Source: UBA4582 sp047630175 (GTDB lineage Bacteria; Pseudomonadota; Gammaproteobacteria; Pseudomonadales; Azotimanducaceae). Taken from it: a stretch of DNA of 64,000 bases. Where the stretch lies: positions 62,001-126,000 of the forward strand of contig JBLHVI010000003.1 in assembly GCA_047630175.1 (NCBI GenBank), given 5' to 3'. The notes under the pieces were generated by a model. That model ran no database searches and was not told the origin of the DNA. It was given only the letters and a program-made list of their open reading frames with translations. Position numbers and translations under genes: made by a program. Positions 8,145 to 17,084 of the stretch are shown here, one piece after another (positions within the stretch are counted from its first letter, which is position 1; the number at the start of each line of letters is the position of its first letter).

Positions 8145-11100
8145 ATGTTGCAGATGTTGGGCGCCCCCGCCCTGTCGGAATTCAGAGTTCGCAAGCGTTT
8201 GGGCGATCTTCAAGGAGCGGGTCTCGATGTCACAGGCTGGCAGCTAGACAGTAGATTTGTGCATTTCATCGATCTAAAGCAAGACCTGAGCACGGCGCAG
8301 CAGCAAGTGCTCGAAACAATTCTGACTTATGGCCCTGCTCTGCAATCGAACGCGACGGCGGGCGCCCTGTTGCGATTAGCCGTGCCGCGACCCGGCACTA
8401 TCTCACCCTGGAGTTCTAAGGCCACTGACATCGCCCACATCTGTGGTTTGAAAGCCGTGCGACGCATAGAGCGAGGCATCGCTTATTACCTGCGAACGCC
8501 AGTACCCCTCGATGAAGTTGTGGTTCATGCGGTTGACCAGCAGTTGCACGATCGTATGACTGAGACGGTGCTGGATGAACTTGATGATGCCGCACGTCTG
8601 TTTCGTGTCGAGTTGCCCAGAGCATTGGCGCACGTGCCAGTCCTCGCCGAGGGTCGTAGTGCATTGGTGTCTGCTAATGCCAGTCTTGGCATGGCCTTGG
8701 CAGACGATGAGATTGATTATCTGGTGGCGGCGTTCGTTGCGTTAAAACGAGACCCTTCTGATGTGGAATTGATGATGTTTGCGCAGGCGAATTCCGAGCA
8801 TTGTCGGCACAAAACTTTTCGCGCTAGCTGGACGCTGGACGGTATTGAGCAGCCTCACAGCCTGATGGATATGATTCAGAATACTTATGCCCATACCAAT
8901 GGTGAGCACGTGCTGAGTGCTTACGAGGACAACGCATCGGTGATTGAGGGAAGTGTTGCAGCGCGCTTTTTCCCCAATCCGGCAGGTCGTGAGTATGGCT
9001 ACACCGAAGAGCCAGTGCACATCTTGATGAAGGTTGAGACCCATAATCATCCCACGGCTATCGCGCCATTTTCAGGGGCGGCGACAGGCTCTGGTGGAGA
9101 GATTCGTGACGAAGGTGCGGTAGGTCGTGGCTCAAAGCCTAAGGTCGGTTTAAGCGGGTATAGTGTCTCCAACCTACAGATTCCAGGCATGATTGAGCCT
9201 TGGGAGCAGACCTACGGTAAACCGGATCGAATTGCTTCGCCCTTGGATATTATGCTCCAAGCGCCCATCGGCGGCGCAGCATTTAATAATGAGTTTGGTC
9301 GCCCCAATATCTGTGGTTATTTTCGGACCTTCGAGATGCAGGTTGGCAATGAAGTTCGTGGTTACCACAAGCCTATAATGATTGCCGGAGGGCTCGGCAA
9401 TATACGCGCAGAACATGTTGATAAAAACCCGATTAATGTCGGCTCGAAGTTGATTGTACTGGGCGGTCCCGCGATGTTGATCGGTCTCGGCGGCAGTGCT
9501 GCCTCGTCGATGGCAACAGGTGCCAGTGATGCGGAATTAGACTTTGCTAGCGTACAGCGTGGTAACCCAGAGATGGAACATCGTTGCCAGGAAGTTATTG
9601 ATCAGTGCTGGCAGCTGGGGGCGCGTAATCCCATTGCCTTTATTCATGATGTCGGTGCCGGCGGTTTGTCGAACGCGCTACCAGAACTGGTCAAGGACGG
9701 TGGGGTAGGGGGAGATTTCGAGCTGCGCCAAATTCCTAACGACGAGCCGGGCATGTCACCACTGGAAATTTGGTGTAACGAGGCCCAAGAACGCTATGTA
9801 TTGGCGGTCGATGAGGCCGACCTAATAAGGTTCGCCCTTATTTGCGCGCGTGAGCGCTGTCCTTATGCCGTCGTGGGCACGGCCGTCGACAAGCATCATC
9901 TGCGGGTTAATGACAAGTTGCTCGCGGCCTCACCCGTTGATTTACCTATGTCTGTGCTTTTTGGCAAGGCGCCTAAACTGCATAAAACCGCGCTGACGGC
10001 AACATTGCCGCGCCAACCTCTGGCGCTGGATTTCAGCCTTGCCGAGGCGATTCACCGCGTCATGGGTCATCCGTCTGTGGCCAGCAAGAACTTTCTCATC
10101 ACGATTGGCGATCGTACTGTTGGTGGCATGGTGGCCCGAGATCAAATGGTTGGGCCTTGGCAGACGCCGGTGGCTGATGTAGCTGTCAGTACCAGCGGCT
10201 ACCAGTCAGTAACGGGAGAGGCTATGGCCATAGGTGAGCGCTCACCCGTGGCCTTGCTCGACAGCCCGGCAGCTGGGCGGCTGGCCGTGACTGAGGCGAT
10301 CACTAACATTGCAGCTGCGCGTATCGAGAAGTTGAGTGATATCAAACTGTCGGCTAACTGGATGGCCGCTGTTGGGCATCCAGGCGAAGATGCAAATCTG
10401 TATAAAACGGTTGCTGCGGTTGGCTTAGATTTATGTCCGGCGCTCGGCATCTGTATACCCGTCGGTAAGGACTCTATGTCAATGCAAACACGTTGGCAGC
10501 AAGGCGATGAGCCCCGTGTTGTAACATCACCCTTGTCGTTAGTTATTTCGGCGTTCGCACCGGTCGTAGATGTCAGGCAAACACTGACGCCGGTTCTTGT
10601 TCGTCGTGAGGACACTGACTTATTGCTCGTGGATCTCGGCAATGGCGCAAATCGGTTGGGCGGCTCGATCCTCGCTAGTTGTTTTTCTGCGCTGGCAGAA
10701 GCGCCGGCAGACTTAGATGATGCTGCCCGCTTAAAGGCGTTCTTCACCCTGATGCAAACGCCTGCCATTCGTGCGCAGGTACTTGCCTATCACGATCGCT
10801 CTGACGGTGGCGTGTTAGCGACACTGCTTGAGATGGCATTTGCGGGCCGTATGGGGCTGCAGGTCAATCTGCAGGAAGATGATCCCGCGCAAGTAATTGG
10901 CCTGCTTTTTAGTGAAGAGCCAGGTGCAGTACTGCAGGTTGAGCGTTCACAAAGCGTTGCCCTTTGCGAAAGATTTCAGGCCGAAGGTATGGTTTGCGAG
11001 GTGATTGCTCAACCGCGGCTCACCCAACAGATCGATATTTCGGCTGCGGGGCAGTCACTGTTCAGCGCCAGTCGCGCCAGTTTGCAACAGCGCTGGTCTC

Positions 11101-12026
11101 AGGTGAGTTACCAGATTCAGCGCTTGCGAGATAATCCGCAGGGGGCTGACGAGGAGTTCGCGCGAATCGATGACGATCAAGATCCTGGTTTGAGTGCGTC
11201 ATTGAGTTTTGACTTGAATGATGATGTTGCCGCGCCCTATATCAATAAGGGCGTTAGGCCCAGAATCGCAATACTGCGCGAGCAGGGCGTCAATTCCCAA
11301 GTGGAGATGGCCGCAGTGTTCGATCGCGCCGGGTTTAGTTGTATTGATGTGCATATGAGTGAATTGCTTGCCGGCCACGTTTGCCTAGACGATTTTAAGG
11401 GGTTGGTCGCTTGCGGTGGTTTCTCCTATGGCGATGTGCTTGGTGCGGGCGAGGGCTGGGCTAAGTCGATCTTGTTTAATGCCTCGGCGAGAGAAACTTT
11501 CGAAGCTTTCTTTAGTCGGCCTGACACGTTTGCGCTCGGTGTTTGTAACGGCTGTCAGATGCTGGCGGCGCTGAAAACCCTAATTCCTGGCGCCGCGCAC
11601 TGGCCACGGTTTGTGACGAACCGGTCTGAGCAATTTGAGGCGCGATTCTCACTCGTCAAAATTCAACCCAGTGCGTCGATATTTTTCGCGGGTATGGCGG
11701 GTTCCCATATGCCCATCGCGGTATCGCATGGTGAAGGGCGAGTTCTGATTGGGGCTGCTGGGGCGCAGTCGTTGGCTGCTTCAGGTCAGGTAGTCATGGG
11801 GTTTGTCGATCATCTGCTACAACCCACGGAAATTTATCCGATGAATCCGAATGGCTCGGTGCTAGGTATTGCTGGGGTAACCAGCTTAGATGGTCGTGTT
11901 ACTGCCATTATGCCGCATCCAGAGCGTGTGTTTCGAACGGTGCAAAATGCTTGGCACCCAGATGACTGGGCTGAAGATAGTCCCTGGATGCGTATGTTCC
12001 GGAACGCTCGCGTGTACGTGGGCTAA
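8145..12026 (+). CDS. purL: Phosphoribosylformylglycinamidine synthase, large fused form
   Basis: Fourth step of purine biosynthesis: FGAR + glutamine + ATP to FGAM. At 1293 residues it is the single-chain gamma/beta-proteobacterial form: an N-terminal PurS-like region, two ATP-binding synthetase halves (H-N-H-P-T-A-I-A-P-F-S-G and G-G-E-I-R-D-E-G in the first), and a class I glutaminase domain at the C-terminus. That domain has the nucleophile in G-V-C-N-G-C-Q and a catalytic H-P-E in M-P-H-P-E-R. An A-G-G-A-G site precedes the ATG. It converges on the Nudix gene six bases later. Confidence 0.98.
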   Translation: MLQMLGAPALSEFRVRKRLGDLQGAGLDVTGWQLDSRFVHFIDLKQDLSTAQQQVLETILTYGPALQSNATAGALLRLAVPRPGTISPWSSKATDIAHICGLKAVRRIERGIAYYLRTPVPLDEVVVHAVDQQLHDRMTETVLDELDDAARLFRVELPRALAHVPVLAEGRSALVSANASLGMALADDEIDYLVAAFVALKRDPSDVELMMFAQANSEHCRHKTFRASWTLDGIEQPHSLMDMIQNTYAHTNGEHVLSAYEDNASVIEGSVAARFFPNPAGREYGYTEEPVHILMKVETHNHPTAIAPFSGAATGSGGEIRDEGAVGRGSKPKVGLSGYSVSNLQIPGMIEPWEQTYGKPDRIASPLDIMLQAPIGGAAFNNEFGRPNICGYFRTFEMQVGNEVRGYHKPIMIAGGLGNIRAEHVDKNPINVGSKLIVLGGPAMLIGLGGSAASSMATGASDAELDFASVQRGNPEMEHRCQEVIDQCWQLGARNPIAFIHDVGAGGLSNALPELVKDGGVGGDFELRQIPNDEPGMSPLEIWCNEAQERYVLAVDEADLIRFALICARERCPYAVVGTAVDKHHLRVNDKLLAASPVDLPMSVLFGKAPKLHKTALTATLPRQPLALDFSLAEAIHRVMGHPSVASKNFLITIGDRTVGGMVARDQMVGPWQTPVADVAVSTSGYQSVTGEAMAIGERSPVALLDSPAAGRLAVTEAITNIAAARIEKLSDIKLSANWMAAVGHPGEDANLYKTVAAVGLDLCPALGICIPVGKDSMSMQTRWQQGDEPRVVTSPLSLVISAFAPVVDVRQTLTPVLVRREDTDLLLVDLGNGANRLGGSILASCFSALAEAPADLDDAARLKAFFTLMQTPAIRAQVLAYHDRSDGGVLATLLEMAFAGRMGLQVNLQEDDPAQVIGLLFSEEPGAVLQVERSQSVALCERFQAEGMVCEVIAQPRLTQQIDISAAGQSLFSASRASLQQRWSQVSYQIQRLRDNPQGADEEFARIDDDQDPGLSASLSFDLNDDVAAPYINKGVRPRIAILREQGVNSQVEMAAVFDRAGFSCIDVHMSELLAGHVCLDDFKGLVACGGFSYGDVLGAGEGWAKSILFNASARETFEAFFSRPDTFALGVCNGCQMLAALKTLIPGAAHWPRFVTNRSEQFEARFSLVKIQPSASIFFAGMAGSHMPIAVSHGEGRVLIGAAGAQSLAASGQVVMGFVDHLLQPTEIYPMNPNGSVLGIAGVTSLDGRVTAIMPHPERVFRTVQNAWHPDDWAEDSPWMRMFRNARVYVG

Positions 12027-12032
12027 CGATGG

Positions 12033-12578
12033 TTAGGTTTTCTTGGCGGGGTAAACCAAATCGACGTAACGCACCGGGTAGGTATCTTGCTTGCTATCCG
12101 CGAAGTAGTTTTCGAGTGTCTTATTGATCGCGGGGAAAGCGAGGTTGTCCCAGGGGATGTCCGCCTCAGAGAATAGCCGTACTTCTAGCGATTCGTCGCC
12201 GGCACTGAAGTTTAAGTCGAGCAGTTCAGCGCGAAAGAACATATAGACCTGAGAAATATGGGGCAGGCTAAACAGCGTGTAAAGCTCGATAATTCTTGCA
12301 TTAGCATTGGCTTCTTCGCGGGTCTCACGCAACGCTCCGTCGCTGGTAGTCTCGCCGTTTTCAAGAAATCCGGCGGGCAGCGTCCAGTAACCCATGCGCG
12401 GTTCAATGGCACGCTTGCACAGTAAAACGCGATCACCAAAGATAGGCAGGCAGCCAGCAATGATGCGCGGGTTCTGGTAGTGGATTAGGTTGCAATGGTC
12501 ACAAACAAATCTAAGTCGATTGTCCCCATCGGGTACCTTATGGCTGATGGCATGGCCACACTGACTACAAAATTTCAT
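12033..12578 (-). CDS. Nudix hydrolase with N-terminal zinc ribbon
   Basis: A 181-residue protein starting with a zinc ribbon (C-S-Q-C-G-H and C-D-H-C-N at about residues 4-31). A Nudix domain follows with a box reading G-F-L-E-N-G-E, seven residues, then R-E-T-R-E-E-A-N-A. The conserved late Gly of the box is Asn here, a tolerated change. Members hydrolyse nucleoside diphosphates linked to another moiety; zinc-ribbon forms include NADH/ADP-ribose-type pyrophosphatases. The exact substrate is open. It is convergent with purL and separated by only six bases, with no terminator hairpin seen between them. Confidence 0.9.
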   Translation of the reverse strand: MKFCSQCGHAISHKVPDGDNRLRFVCDHCNLIHYQNPRIIAGCLPIFGDRVLLCKRAIEPRMGYWTLPAGFLENGETTSDGALRETREEANANARIIELYTLFSLPHISQVYMFFRAELLDLNFSAGDESLEVRLFSEADIPWDNLAFPAINKTLENYFADSKQDTYPVRYVDLVYPAKKT

Positions 12579-12809
12579 GGATAGAATTTCAATTCGCTGG
12601 TGGGCTCCGTTGTTAGATGGCGGGCCCTGTGGGTTGAGTGGTGGTTTCGGTCTCTGCGTAAGCCAGTATGACCCGCGGTAGTATAAGCGGCTGTGACGGA
12701 TACGTGTAGCGGAGCTTTAGATTCGTCGGTTGCTGATGGTAGAGGCAGGTCTCGAGGCGGCAGTATGACATAGCTGCTGGCTTGCGAACAAACGAGCGGT
12801 TTTGAGACG

Positions 12810-13158
12810 TTAGCAGTTAAAGGGCAGAACCCGAGTTGTGCGCAAGACTGGCGTGGTTTGATCCTGAGCGCTGTGAGCGCCGCGAGCTTGGGTCATTTCG
12901 GTGAGATGATCGCGTAGTTGGTCAAAAGATTTATGCATCATGTTAGATGTTCGTGCGCAAGCGTCCATGGGGTTCTTTGGCGCGGCGGGCTTCCATGTCG
13001 ACCTGAAACTGAATGCCGCGCAGACGTTTTTGGTGCTCGGCCGGCGCGCGCTCAATCAGGGCCCGAGTCATGTCTTGCTTGAGTACATCAAAGCCGGCCG
13101 GGTCTCGCTTGGCCAAGGTCATCAGCGTATCAATGTCTGGCATTTCGTTCTGCGTCAT
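12810..13158 (-). pseudogene. DUF3135-family small protein, broken by a one-base frameshift
   Basis: From an ATG at 13158 (A-A-G-G-T-G-A-G upstream) the frame reads P-D-I-D-T-L-M-T-L-A-K-R-D-P and G-I-Q-F-Q-V-D-M-E-A-R-R-A-K, the DUF3135 pattern. It then runs into a stop at about 12943. The next frame continues the family pattern without a gap: N-P-M-D-A-C-A-R, M-M-H-K-S-F-D-Q-L-R-D-H-L. Removing one base from the short T run at 12976-12978 (A run on the coding strand) restores one continuous protein ending at 12810. This is either a real inactivating or slippage event or a base-calling error. Function of the family is unknown to me. Confidence 0.75.
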
Positions 13159-13167
13159 AGTGCTCAC

Positions 13168-13520
13168 CTTGTAGGTCTCTGATCATCAAGCGGTTACAAA
13201 GGATCTCTCTCACCAAGGCCTAAGATTTAGTTTGCACATTTAATTTGCATAATCTAGATTTTATACGGGGTAGTGCTTATTTCGCGCGCAGATCGGGTCT
13301 GCTGGATGGGTTCTTTGAAGCTGCGTTGGAAGGTAATAGTTGCGTGAAAAAATTGAGGCAGGTGTCATTCGAGTCACCGATGAGTCGCGCGCTTGGCGTT
13401 ATCTGTGGGGAATGAGGTAAGCTGGCGCTCGCCTTTGTACATAGTGCAAACTTCCAATCACTGTTTGATCGGTTCCGATCAGCTTTTGATAAATTACTAA
13501 GAAGAATAGGAGTTAACATA
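13168..13520. other. Intergenic stretch upstream of the gamma-CA-like gene
   Basis: About 350 bp without a supported gene. It holds an AT-rich stretch near 13225-13265 that could contain a promoter, and the inverted repeat at 13466-13481. A minus-strand open frame covering 13277-13519 has no family resemblance and no ribosome-binding site. Confidence 0.5.
13466..13481. promoter_or_regulatory. 16-bp perfect inverted repeat, operator- or terminator-like
   Basis: TGATCGG-TT-CCGATCA, 7-bp arms around a two-base centre, lies 40 bases upstream of the start at 13521 and is followed by GCTTTT. The two-base centre favours a protein-binding dyad over an RNA hairpin. Function is not known. Confidence 0.4.
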
Positions 13521-14051
13521 ATGATTTATAGCCTCGGCCAGCGACGCCTCGAGATTCGTGGGCAAGACTACTTTATCGCCGACAATGCCACCGTCATTGG
13601 GTCGGTAATTCTCGAGCAGAACGCCAGCATCTGGTTTAACGCGGTGCTGCGCGGTGACAACGACCTGATCACCATTGGCGAAAATAGCAACATTCAAGAT
13701 GGTTCGGTACTACACACCGACAGTGGTATACCGCTGACCGTCGGCAAAAATGTCACGGTTGGCCACAAGGTCATGCTGCATGGTTGTGATATTGGTGCAG
13801 GCAGTTTGGTGGGTATCAATTCGGTCATTCTTAATGGCGCCAAGATTGGTAAAAATTGTTTAATTGGCGCCAACTCGCTGATAGCTGAAGGCAAGGTGAT
13901 TCCCGACGGTTCCATGGTGATGGGCTCTCCAGGGAAAATCGTGCGTCAACTGACACCAGAGCAGATGCAGGGTCTAGAGATGGGTGCTCAGCATTATGTT
14001 GAAAACTTCAAACGCTATCAGCTCGAATTGACGCCAGACGCGCGTTACTAG
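13521..14051 (+). CDS. Gamma-carbonic-anhydrase-like hexapeptide-repeat protein
   Basis: A 176-residue left-handed beta-helix protein of the YrdA/PaaY/gamma-carbonic anhydrase family. Successive hexapeptide turns are visible (for example V-I-G-S-V-I, V-T-V-G-H-K, I-G-A-G-S-L). The metal-site histidines lie in the regions L-H-T-D-S-G, G-H-K-V-M-L-H-G. Members are trimers that bind zinc or iron; some hydrate CO2, while many YrdA-type proteins show little activity. An A-G-G-A-G-T site precedes the ATG. It stands alone between the DUF3135 pseudogene and leuA. Confidence 0.9.
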   Translation: MIYSLGQRRLEIRGQDYFIADNATVIGSVILEQNASIWFNAVLRGDNDLITIGENSNIQDGSVLHTDSGIPLTVGKNVTVGHKVMLHGCDIGAGSLVGINSVILNGAKIGKNCLIGANSLIAEGKVIPDGSMVMGSPGKIVRQLTPEQMQGLEMGAQHYVENFKRYQLELTPDARY

Positions 14052-14407
14052 TATTCGGCGCTAGTCTGCCAGAACACCTTGAGCTGGTAGCGTTGAGGGT
14101 TGGCAACGAGGCTTGTAAGGACTATATTGCCTAGTACTAGCAGTGCGTTCTTACTGTCTAAGTTCATATAGCGCCAAGCGGGAAACGGTTAATGAAAGCA
14201 TACGTACTCCAAACCCTCTCAAACAGCATTGATTTGCTGGGTTTGTTCGTACCCTCCCTTCTGTCAAGAGCGCTACTAAGACTGCCGTTGTAGGCGGCCT
14301 TTTAAAAATCCTACTGCGTTTTTAATCTTTTGCCACATGGCCGATTTAATGCCAGGGATTAAGTCCCAAGGCCGAGCCAACTCCCCAATTTGGTTTACTA
14401 AAAAAGA
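14052..14407. other. Leader/promoter region of leuA
   Basis: About 355 bp with no gene. I looked for a leucine-attenuator layout (short leader peptide with a Leu codon run followed by a terminator) and saw none. A weak GGGA/TCCC hairpin at about 14355-14367 is the only structure noticed. Confidence 0.45.
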
Positions 14408-16129
14408 ATGACAATCATGAGTATTGAAAATCAGACGACAGAATCCGCGGCGACGCAAATGACCACGAGAAAAATGCCGTTCGAGAAATATAAACCGTTC
14501 CAACCCATCAAGATTCCCGACAGAACCTGGCCAGACCAAGTCATCACTCAGGCGCCTCGCTGGTGCAGTGTTGATCTGCGCGACGGTAATCAGGCCTTGA
14601 TCGATCCTATGACGCCAGACGAAAAGCTGAAGATGTACGAGCTGTTGCTGGACATGGGTTTTAAAGAAATTGAGGTAGGGTTTCCGGCAGCGTCGCAAAC
14701 TGATTTTGACTTTGTGCGTCTTATTATCGAGCAAAACATGATCCCTGAGGGTGTTACGATTCAGGTGTTGTGTCAGGCGCGTGAAGAGTTGATCAAGCGC
14801 ACCTGTGAGGCTGTTGCCGGCGCTAAGCGTGTAATTTTCCACCTGTATAACTCCACGAGCACACTGCAGCGTAGAGTCGTATTTAACATGAGTCGCGAAC
14901 AGGTCGTTAAGATGGCGACGGATGCAACGCAGATGGTTAAGACTCATACGGATCTTTTAGAGGTCGGTGGTACCGATGTTGTGCTCGAGTATTCACCCGA
15001 GAGTTACACCGCCACCGAGATGGATTTCGCGGTGGAGATATGCTCCGCCGTCATGAATGTCTGGCAGCCAACGCTGGAAAAAAAGATCATCTTGAATTTA
15101 CCATCAACAGTCGAGATGGCGACGCCCAACATTTACGCCGATCAACTTGAGTGGTTTATTCGCCACCTGCCTGAACGTGAGAAGGCGGTGATCAGCCTGC
15201 ATACTCACAATGACCGGGGTACCGGTGTAGCTGCGTCTGAGTTGGGCTTGATGGCTGGCGCAGATCGGATAGAAGGCACTTTGTTCGGTAATGGCGAGCG
15301 CACGGGTAACTGCGATCTTATTACTATGGCCATGAATATGTTTTCTCAGGGCGTAGACCCACAGTTGTATTTGGGCGACATGCCTAAAATTGTGGCTGTA
15401 GCCGAGGAATGTACCAAAATACCGATTCACGTGCGTCAGCCTTACGCGGGTGAATTAGTGTTCACGGCTTTTTCGGGGTCCCACCAAGACGCTATTCGTA
15501 AGGGTATGGCGGTGGTGGAAGGTAACGCAGGCGGTGTCTGGGAGGTACCTTATCTGCCGATTGATCCAGCTGATGTGGGGGGCTCTTACCGCGAGACAGT
15601 GCGCGTCAATAGTCAGTCTGGCAAAGGCGGCGTTGCGTTCATTTTGGAGAACTATTATGGCGTGTCCCTACCCCGGCCCTTGTTGCTGGAGTTCAGCCCG
15701 GTGATTCAGAAGCTGTCTGAGGGCGGCGGTGAACTCAAGCCTGACGCTATTTGGCAGTCGTTTGTCGGGGAGTTTGTTGAAGCAGAAGGACCCTATAAGT
15801 TACTAGATTATAAAGTGCAGTCGAGCGGCGAGCGCCAAGTTTGCGAGGCGCACATTATGGTGGGCGAGAATGAAATCGAAATTCATGGCGAGGGCAGCGG
15901 CCCTATTGATGCCTTTATTGCAGCGCTGGTTGAGACCTTGAACGAGCCCTTGAATGTTGTGGATTATCAGGAGTATGCGCTTAACGAGGGGAGTGAGGCG
16001 CAGGCTATCTGTATTATTGCGCTTGCCGATGAGCAGCAAACTCGTCACTACGGTGTGGGCCTGAGTCAAAACACGACAACCGCCGCATTTGGTTCGATAA
16101 TTGCTGCGATTAATCGCAAGTGGCGCTAG
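14408..16129 (+). CDS. leuA: 2-isopropylmalate synthase
   Basis: First committed step of leucine synthesis: acetyl-CoA + 2-oxoisovalerate to 2-isopropylmalate. The ~570-residue length and the start P-D-R-T-W-P-D-Q-V-I-T-Q-A-P are those of the long LeuA class (as in actinobacteria and many gammaproteobacteria). A TIM-barrel catalytic domain carries V-D-L-R-D-G-N-Q and the metal-binding H-T-H-N-D. A C-terminal regulatory domain (I-D-A-F-I-A-A-L near residue 500) would bind leucine. Starts at 14408 and 14417 are both possible; neither has a strong ribosome-binding site. The other leu genes are not in the window. Confidence 0.96.
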   Translation: MTIMSIENQTTESAATQMTTRKMPFEKYKPFQPIKIPDRTWPDQVITQAPRWCSVDLRDGNQALIDPMTPDEKLKMYELLLDMGFKEIEVGFPAASQTDFDFVRLIIEQNMIPEGVTIQVLCQAREELIKRTCEAVAGAKRVIFHLYNSTSTLQRRVVFNMSREQVVKMATDATQMVKTHTDLLEVGGTDVVLEYSPESYTATEMDFAVEICSAVMNVWQPTLEKKIILNLPSTVEMATPNIYADQLEWFIRHLPEREKAVISLHTHNDRGTGVAASELGLMAGADRIEGTLFGNGERTGNCDLITMAMNMFSQGVDPQLYLGDMPKIVAVAEECTKIPIHVRQPYAGELVFTAFSGSHQDAIRKGMAVVEGNAGGVWEVPYLPIDPADVGGSYRETVRVNSQSGKGGVAFILENYYGVSLPRPLLLEFSPVIQKLSEGGGELKPDAIWQSFVGEFVEAEGPYKLLDYKVQSSGERQVCEAHIMVGENEIEIHGEGSGPIDAFIAALVETLNEPLNVVDYQEYALNEGSEAQAICIIALADEQQTRHYGVGLSQNTTTAAFGSIIAAINRKWR

Positions 16130-16166
16130 TTGTCGCGGGTTAGCGACGAGCCGCTAAAGGAACAAT

Positions 16167-16865
16167 ATGTATCAATTATATATTGCTAACAAAAACTATT
16201 CGTCATGGTCACTACGTCCATGGATACTTATGCGGGAGCTCGACATTGCTTTCGTTGAGAAATTTGTTTGTTTTGCTCAAACGGATAATCACGAGGCATT
16301 TCGGGTCTTTGCGCCGAATGGCAAAGTGCCCTGTCTACTGGACGATGGTTTGGGTGGCGGCGAGCAAGCCATCTGGGATTCTCTGGGCATCACTGAATAT
16401 TTGTACGAATTTGACCCGCGGGTTTGGCCTGACGAATTGGCTGCGCGTGTCTGGGCAAGATGCGCCGTAGCAGAAATGCATGGCGGCTTTGACGCCTTGC
16501 GGCACTTTTGCACGATGAACGTGGGCATTAGGGTCGCGTTAAACGATAACCCTGACAGCCTACAACGCGAGGTCGCGCGGATCGATGAATTGTGGTCGCA
16601 GGGGTTGCAGCGCTTTGGCGGGCCCTTTCTAGCCGGACAGCATTACACCGCCGTCGATGCGTTTTATGCGCCGGTCATTTTTCGGCTGCGCACTTACGGT
16701 TTGTCACTAAGTGCCGCTGCTAGCGTATACGTTGATCACATGTTGCAACGACCGGCCATGCTTGAGTGGGAGCATGATGCGTTACAGGAGACCTATCGTG
16801 AGCAAGGTCACGAGGCCGAGGTTCATGCAATGGGCCGTATTACCATTGATTATCGTAATAGCTGA
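16167..16865 (+). CDS. Glutathione S-transferase family protein
   Basis: A 232-residue protein with an N-terminal thioredoxin-fold domain (N-Y-S-S-W-S-L-R-P-W, the serine-type GST active-site motif; N-G-K-V-P-C-L with the cis-Pro) and an all-helical C-terminal domain with D-A-F-Y-A-P-V. The N-terminal motif resembles zeta/YfcF-type GSTs, which conjugate or isomerise small electrophiles with glutathione. Its substrate is unknown. It starts 37 bases after leuA with an A-A-A-G-G-A-A site and may share its transcript. A 45-codon open stretch continues in the same frame after its TGA (16866-17000). Confidence 0.88.
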   Translation: MYQLYIANKNYSSWSLRPWILMRELDIAFVEKFVCFAQTDNHEAFRVFAPNGKVPCLLDDGLGGGEQAIWDSLGITEYLYEFDPRVWPDELAARVWARCAVAEMHGGFDALRHFCTMNVGIRVALNDNPDSLQREVARIDELWSQGLQRFGGPFLAGQHYTAVDAFYAPVIFRLRTYGLSLSAAASVYVDHMLQRPAMLEWEHDALQETYREQGHEAEVHAMGRITIDYRNS

Positions 16866-17053
16866 GGATCTGATGGTAGACGTATTGAGCACGGTGTAGA
16901 TTTAGACAAGCGTATTCAAGCTGGCGATGATACTTCTGAATTTTTACAGCATGGTAATTTTTCTAAAGTTGCCTTGGTCAAAGCCAATAGTCGTACTTAA
17001 CAAAAAGACTTTTGATGTCTGAGTAAAAACTATTTACGCTCACAAAGATTGGC

Positions 17054-17078
17054 CAGTACGCTGCAGTTGAGCGTACTG
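17054..17078. terminator. 9-bp inverted repeat downstream of the CorC-type gene
   Basis: CAGTACGCT at 17054-17062 pairs perfectly with AGCGTACTG at 17070-17078 around a 7-base loop, 6 bases beyond the stop of the minus-strand gene. There is no good U tract on either strand, so it may stabilise mRNA ends instead of terminating. Confidence 0.45.
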
Positions 17079-17084
17079 ACGTCA

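Noticed and set aside
10199..10768. 189-residue minus-strand open frame inside purL
   Set aside because: Shadow of purL; Ser/Ala/Thr-rich with no domain.
14276..14947. 223-residue minus-strand open frame at the start of leuA
   Set aside because: It overlaps leuA by more than 500 bases and has no family or ribosome-binding site.
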